Below are positions 58,411 to 64,000 of a stretch of 64,000 bases of DNA, piece by piece. Below the pieces are notes generated by a model. It was not told the DNA's origin. It saw nothing but the letters and a program-made list of their open reading frames with translations, and searched no databases. Made by a program: the position numbers and the translations under genes. Positions within the stretch are counted from its first letter, which is position 1; each line of letters begins with the position of its first letter. This DNA is from Paraescarpia echinospica (taxonomy: Eukaryota > Annelida > Polychaeta > Sabellida > Siboglinidae), in assembly GCA_020002185.1 (NCBI GenBank), contig CM034541.1:32797852-32861851 (forward strand), in the 5' to 3' direction.

Positions 58411-60186
58411 GCAGGAATTTGACATCCAATGAACAAATGTTTTCACCTTTAAATGTGAACATTTTCTTAATGCCTATTGCAATTATTTATGTTATCAAAT
58501 TAACACATTTTATTTCATTTCCAAATTGAATATTCAATTTCATTTCTAAATTTGACTATTCTAAATCATGATAAAAACATGACTGATACTGTGATTTTTT
58601 AGTTAACGGAGATGTTAGAAATATTAATATGTGAAACATTGTTACAAAATCAGCAAAACAGTTGTTTGGATAACCAATGAAAATCATTGGATGCATCCCC
58701 CGCTTTATTGAGTACCCTATATCTGTCATGGATTGTCTTTGTTGGTCCAACTTCTATTACTATAGACTTTATCTGCCTTGAAAGATTTCTATAGTAAAAC
58801 GTTACACAGCTTTCTTACAAGAGTACAACTAAATATTGCCTAAATATTGATTAATATGTTTATTATTTGATGGAGACAGATTATACGTGAATGAGAGTGA
58901 TTTACAGGTGCCAGTATGTAATTGTGATGACAGTGAGTTATATCGATAGTAAACATAAATACTACCAAAATGTGAGGAACATTTGTTGAATAATTGTTTT
59001 GAAAAACATAGGTTCAAATGTAGTGTAATGCCATAATGCCATCAGACATTGTGTATGACATGTTGTCGCACACGGAAATCACAATGCTTCCGAGATCCAT
59101 GTAATTAATTTCTTGTATGCATCCATCAATTGCAATGACAGGATACTGCATCCTGCTTGTATCAATTACGATAAAGTAGACGCGCGTATTATCTAAAACA
59201 CCACCTCACCAGGGCATTCTATCGCTGACACACGTACGCGACATCAGCCGTGATCCTATCACCCGTAGGCACTCCAGAAGTCCAACACTGTCGTCACGGC
59301 GACGTCAAAGCTCAGCTGTCACATCGCGTCATGTCCCTGCTGAGTTCCTGACATTACCCCATTAACGTCGCCGCCATTGTGTTTATGCCATGTTTATGGC
59401 ACGTATTCTGCCTATGATATTACTGTAAATGACGCAGTTTAATCTTGGTCTTTGCATGTTCGTCTGCGTAACAACTGCGGTGTGAATGGGGCACGCACGC
59501 ATCACGCCGTTTTCTCTGACAGGATGTAATAAATCCCCTGCGCTTCCATCAACGTTCATTTCTTCTGCGAGCCTCCAAGACGCACCACGTATCAAATGGC
59601 ACGTGAATGTCCATCAAAGTAAATTAACGTGATCTAATCTGAGACTGGCACCAGCGGGCCGTTCGCGAAAATCAATACTGTTTTCTCCAAGAAAAATGCA
59701 GTGTAATATGAGCTTCATCAGAAAGGCGTAATTTCTCTTTTGCATAGGCTTATTAGCCTGTTTCACACATCTGCCAGGTTTTTAGACACAATCTGTCATT
59801 GCCCAGTCATGTATGACATAAGATGGTGGATAGTATTACTCGGCAGGTGCATGTTCACAGAAGTACTGCTGGTTGAAATTGTCTACACGTGCATATATGT
59901 AGGACGTAAATTAGGAAGTTTATATGGCATAGGCCATTCATTTAAGTACGGGTATGTACAGTTTGTGATCGTATTGTAAAATATACAAGGTTTCCTTCTC
60001 CTAGCGCTGTCTGAAAAATGTGATTGTTATATAGTCATTGTAAATTAAAACAGGTGTCTTCAGTTTTTCTAATCAGCATCTTTGGATTTAATTGACATCC
60101 CTTTTTATCCATTCTTGCAATATCTCCTCTAATATGCCCAAGTCCCCTCCCTTCTTTCAATGACCATTCCCTTCATTCGACTATAA
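58411..60186. other. Non-coding; CpG-richer island at 59180-59660
   Basis: Most is AT-rich without signal. 59180-59660 has conspicuously more CG dinucleotides (ACGCGCG, CACGGCGACGTC, CGTCGCCGCC) than its surroundings but no supported frame. It might be an unrecognised 5' region or a relic of a GC-rich element. Confidence 0.35.
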
Positions 60187-61201
60187 GCCCCTGATCTTTA
60201 CACCACGCCACTAAGCTCTGTTATACAAAGACATAACTTGGACCATCATCTTTATACAAATCGCTCCCTTAACCAACTTAGTGATTGCCTCCAAGATATC
60301 TTCCACTGGATGACTGACAGCAAGTTGAAATTAAATGCAAATAAAACTGAATTGATCATTATTGGTACTCCAATGCAGCGTAGTAAACTGGATGGTTTTT
60401 TCCCTACGTGTATTTTGAATCAGTATATCACGCCAGCAACCTCGGTACGGAATCTAGGAATAATCTTTGATAGTAACTTCAATTTCCGACAACACATATC
60501 TCAAACATGTCGCTGCTGTTTTTATTATATTCGTGATCTTCGCCTTATTTGCCGGTATATGTCATTTTCTGTTGCTAAAACTATTGCAACAGCGCTTGTT
60601 ACCAGCAGACTTGTCTATTGCAAATCCATCCTTTATAATATCGCTAGCAAGGATATCACAAAACTTCAGCATGTCCAAAATTGTCTAGCAAGAGTAGTTA
60701 CAAGTTCTCCTCGTTTTTCTCGCTCTGTACCACTTTTGAAGTCTTTGCATTGGCTTCCTGTACGATATCATATAATATTTAAGATCTGTACCATTACATA
60801 CCAGGCACTGTCCAGTAAGCAACCATCTTATTTGCATTCATTGCTTACTCCTGTAAGAAAACCTATCCAGGTTCGATCATCTAGTTCTGACCTACTTTTT
60901 GTTCCTAGAGTCAACACTAACACTGGAACTAGGGCTTTTTCTGTTGCTGCACCAACTCTTTGGAATATGCTCCCTCTTAGTGTTAGATCAGTTGAAAATA
61001 TTTAAAAATTCCGTCGTCATTTAAAAACTTATCTTTACAACCTTGCTTATCCACCATAGCTCCCTAGCGCCTTGACCCATCTGTTGACAACTGGAATACT
61101 GCTTATGGATTTTGAGATTGACCAATCCTTTTGTTTTGTGCACCTCTGAGCTTGGTTTCCAAGGATTTAGGCGCAATAGAAGTTATCTTATTATTATTAT
61201 T
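60187..61201 (+). pseudogene. L2-type LINE copy lacking the catalytic ADD
   Basis: It starts in RT just before motif C and runs 255 codons from 60238: DHHLY is joined directly to TNRSLNQLSDCLQDI, so the 14 residues following Y, including the catalytic ADD, are deleted in frame (42 bp) compared with the copy at 19.3-20.4 kb. Then come DSKLKLNANKTELIIIGTP, FSVAKTIATALVTS, LLFVPRVNTNTGTRAFSVAA and LPLSVRSVENI. The terminal exonic part continues past a TAA at 61003. It ends in TTATTATTATTA at 61188-61201. Confidence 0.92.
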
Positions 61202-63700
61202 ACCCACCAGTTGATGATGTATTTCAGAAAACACAACAAAAGTGACTTAGAATTGTTTTCATATATGAGAGTTTGATATGGTGTTTTTTTCTAAAGGGTC
61301 TTCTCCTGCCTGAGAGACTTGAGCAGTGATTAGTTCTCCAGATAGTGCCCATGTAACTAAGTTGTTTGTTGCCGCATGGGTGAGAGTTGGTAAAAGACAA
61401 ATAATTAAGTAGCTACTGGAATCCTCTTATTCCAGCCTGAAATGGGCAATTCCATGGAAAGGTGTCCTTGCATGCTAACTTTGAAAATTGCCCTGAACAA
61501 CCTGTTGATAGGTGATTCATGTGCTCAGATATATCAAGTGACTGGGACAATTTAGTTTTTTTATGAAAAAAATTGTGCATGGTGTTTTTTAGACAATTTC
61601 AAAGAAAAGTAAAGATTTAATTTTGTTCAGACATTTTCTGAATCTGACTTTCATTAACTAATTTTTTTGTTTAAATATGCTTTTTTAAGTTACCAAGTGC
61701 TATGAGTCAACTCACTAGGGCAATATCCAATGTACATGCAACATTAAAAAATGTTTACTTTAATAGTGTGGATGAAATCTGTTAATTGTTAACTAACTCA
61801 TGCCATGTCCCATATGACACACACAAGGCTGAAAGTTTTCATAATACTGTTATTTTCCATGCAAATTTTGTTTACTTCAAATTATCTCAATTCAATCTAT
61901 AAGTAATAATATAAATTAGTCAAAAAATATTTTTAATTAGATTATTTATTGAATTGATATTTGAAAATTGTCTTATACGACACAAAAAGTGCCATATGAC
62001 ACATTACAGTTTTGGCATCTTTTCTTTAGCCACAGCTCATCTCAAGTTGGCCCTAACTGTTTTATTTATAAGATAACAAGTGGCTTCATATTTTGCAAGT
62101 CCATGATGTAGCTGTTTTTCAAGTTCTGTCAATCAATAAAATACCAGAGGGAATTAATTTGGAAGCACTTTGCAGAAGAACCTGCAGGCCTTATGTAGTT
62201 AGTTGGTGAACAGTTTCCTTAAAGTACCTGTCATGCATAGATGAGGCAAATATTTCATTGAGATGGCTAACTCCAGTGGACCACTGTTCTACCCTGCAAG
62301 TGCCATTCTGCGGAAGATCGGTCCACCAGTTATGTGAAAAAATGGGACTGTGTTTTCTGTCAGAATCTGCACACTTTTATTGAATTTCAAATGACTGCCT
62401 GAGCATGTATAATCATGTAATGACATGAAGAAAATAGCGGTGTTTCACTCCAAAACCCATCACTATTTACCACATACTGAAACTGAACCAAGACTTCGTG
62501 GTGGACTGAAATTATTTTTATTTGGACTCTTCTGAAGTTGAACCAGCAACTGTATGCCGTCTGGTTGTTGACATTAGGTCTAATTGGAAAACCATCTACC
62601 TAACCTATACATGATTTTATTGGGCACTTACAGTTACACTTACAGTTACACTTACAGTTACACTTACAGTTACACTTACAGTTACACTGATGCTTTTAAC
62701 GTCCTGGAGCTTATTCTTATATAATAACAGTTTACGTTGTCCCGTGTGACACAATTTGTTATGTACGACACATTGTTAATTTTCATAATTTTTTATAAGT
62801 ATTGGACATTATGTACAAATGCTGAATTAAAGCCCTGCATATCTGTGACGTAGTTTCAAGTTATTTTTAATAAAAATAGTGATTGGAATGACTACCGGTA
62901 GTGTTATTCAGAGACACTTTTCGGTTGTCTGTACAACAGTTTTTCTTTTCAGATACAACATTTTTTTAACACTGTAAAAAAGCTTCTATTTTGGTGAAAT
63001 AACTTCTGACTTCTTGTTAAGATAATTAACTATTTAAAAAAAAAAAATTTAAGAATGTTTTCATCATCAACTCACTGAATTATCCAACTTAATATGTTGA
63101 CCAAAACATTTTTTATTCTCTGCATCCCGTACAACACACCATTTTTTACCAATTAAATGTTCACAAGAAGTCACTGAGCATTAATGGTAATTAGGATAAA
63201 TTATAATATGGGAGGACTTTTTGTTTGTCACATAACAGCTGGTGTTTGTATGGTTGTGTGTTCTAAAAATTAAAAATAACCTGGATGTCCTGTAAAACAC
63301 GCATGGAATCACCGAAATAGTTCTTGTATTTATGTATTCATGGCTGTTTATGAAACAATGTAGAGCTATTCGTATTCTCACACAAGGTATCTGGGTTGAT
63401 ATATGCTAATAACTGCGTTAAATGTCCGACTAACATTCTAGCCATAAACCTAAATATAGAAACAAGTCGGTGAATTAATAACACACTCTAATAAATAGTA
63501 AAGCAGTCACATGCTCACTTGCAGTATTTGGTTATGTGCGAACAATAAATTTGTAACCGGTAGTCTTAATTTAATTTGCCCCGAAAGTGAATTTTATATT
63601 TCAATGAGATCCCACCGTTTTCACTCATTTTAGGCCACACAACACTCGCATGACGTGTGTTCAGAATTGGCCATCAACTCACTATGACTATTATTCAAAA
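61202..63700. other. AT-rich non-coding stretch
   Basis: No coding homology found. GACACA-containing words (CATATGACACA at 61813 and 61992, CCCGTGTGACACA at 62741, GTACGACACA at 62762) recur more than expected. It should contain either DNAAF4 intron 8 or intergenic DNA. Confidence 0.4.
62625..62688. repeat. 12-bp tandem repeat, five copies
   Basis: CACTTACAGTTA repeated five times without change. Confidence 0.97.
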
Positions 63701-63741
63701 CTTATCTAAAGAAAAACAGCAGCTGCAGATTTAATACTTAC

Positions 63742-63990
63742 TTAGTCCCTTAACCGACTCAGTCTTTGGAGGGACATAAGTGACGCTGCAGCTGTGATAT
63801 TTTGCCATTCTTGTCTGTCAGTGGCTATGGTGAGGAGCCCTGGCACGGAGAGGGCCGTCCACACTTTGACATTATGATTCAGTTCTTTCACGGACATCCA
63901 CAGCGGTATCTGCTCTACAAGGTGCCCTTTAAGATTGTTTTTGGGAGGCTGATGTGTCGTGTTACATGCCCAAACCATGCCAGTTTTCTT
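63742..63990 (-). pseudogene. LINE C-terminal fragment
   Basis: The minus-strand frame ends VKVWTALSVPGLLTIATDRQ then EWQNITAAASLMSLQRLSRL and a stop. LxxLLTxAxDRxxWRxxSAxxSLxSPxR is the extreme C-terminus of a common LINE family. The upstream part (PPKNNLKGHLVEQIPLW) is frameshifted from the usual GTLEGGRRRGRQRKCW. It runs to the window edge. Confidence 0.75.
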
Positions 63991-64000
63991 GTCTTGATAG

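Noticed and set aside
62200..62640. Possible piggyBac-like coding remnant
   Set aside because: Only a few short suggestive peptides in different frames; no DDD motif and no TTAA-flanked ends.

Overview
This window is nuclear DNA from an invertebrate metazoan. The evidence is three animal genes interrupted by GT-AG introns, a very high load of decayed LINE, Penelope, hAT and other elements, tRNA-derived SINEs and long microsatellites. The LINE types resemble those common in lophotrochozoans and basal deuterostomes; I cannot name the species from sequence alone. No operons, ribosome binding sites, CRISPR arrays or prokaryotic genes are present.

Layout. 1-23 kb is a gene desert of repeats: two Penelope-like fragments (1-1.4 and 1.5-1.8 kb), a locus of degenerate direct repeats (2.7-5.3 kb), a 1.5 kb CA-rich simple repeat (5.3-6.9 kb), a well preserved 3' half of a LINE (8.26-9.51 kb), several decayed LINEs (11.0-12.4, 13.8-14.2, 14.5-15.7, 18.7-19.2, 19.3-20.4, 21.3-22.7 kb) and TGTC/TGTA, TC and TGCG microsatellites. 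DET1 lies at 23.95-26.97 kb on the + strand. STOML2 (28.77-42.48 kb, - strand, ten coding exons) converges on DET1 and is head-to-head with DNAAF4/DYX1C1 (from 42.675 kb, + strand). The two start codons are 197 bp apart, so they probably share a bidirectional promoter. DNAAF4 shows eight exons up to 55.34 kb. Its last TPR exons were not found and probably lie beyond 64 kb. The remainder (55.4-64 kb) is repeat-rich: nested SINEs, a second copy of the 19-20 kb L2-type LINE, short tandem repeats and a LINE 3' fragment at the right edge.

The genes do not form a pathway. DET1 is a subunit of a CUL4-DDB1 ubiquitin ligase module, STOML2 is a mitochondrial inner-membrane SPFH scaffold, and DNAAF4 is a cytoplasmic dynein-arm assembly factor. 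The most informative layer is the transposon archaeology in the introns of STOML2 and DNAAF4. Several elements can be delimited to the base by terminal inverted repeats plus target duplications: a TTAA-flanked element carrying a Kolobok/Mutator-like transposase remnant, two copies of a ~360 bp hAT-type MITE with 8-bp duplications, a 2.9 kb hAT-type element with an exact 8-bp duplication and a second element nested in it, a TA-flanked pogo-like element, and a 399 bp MITE with ~119 bp arms.
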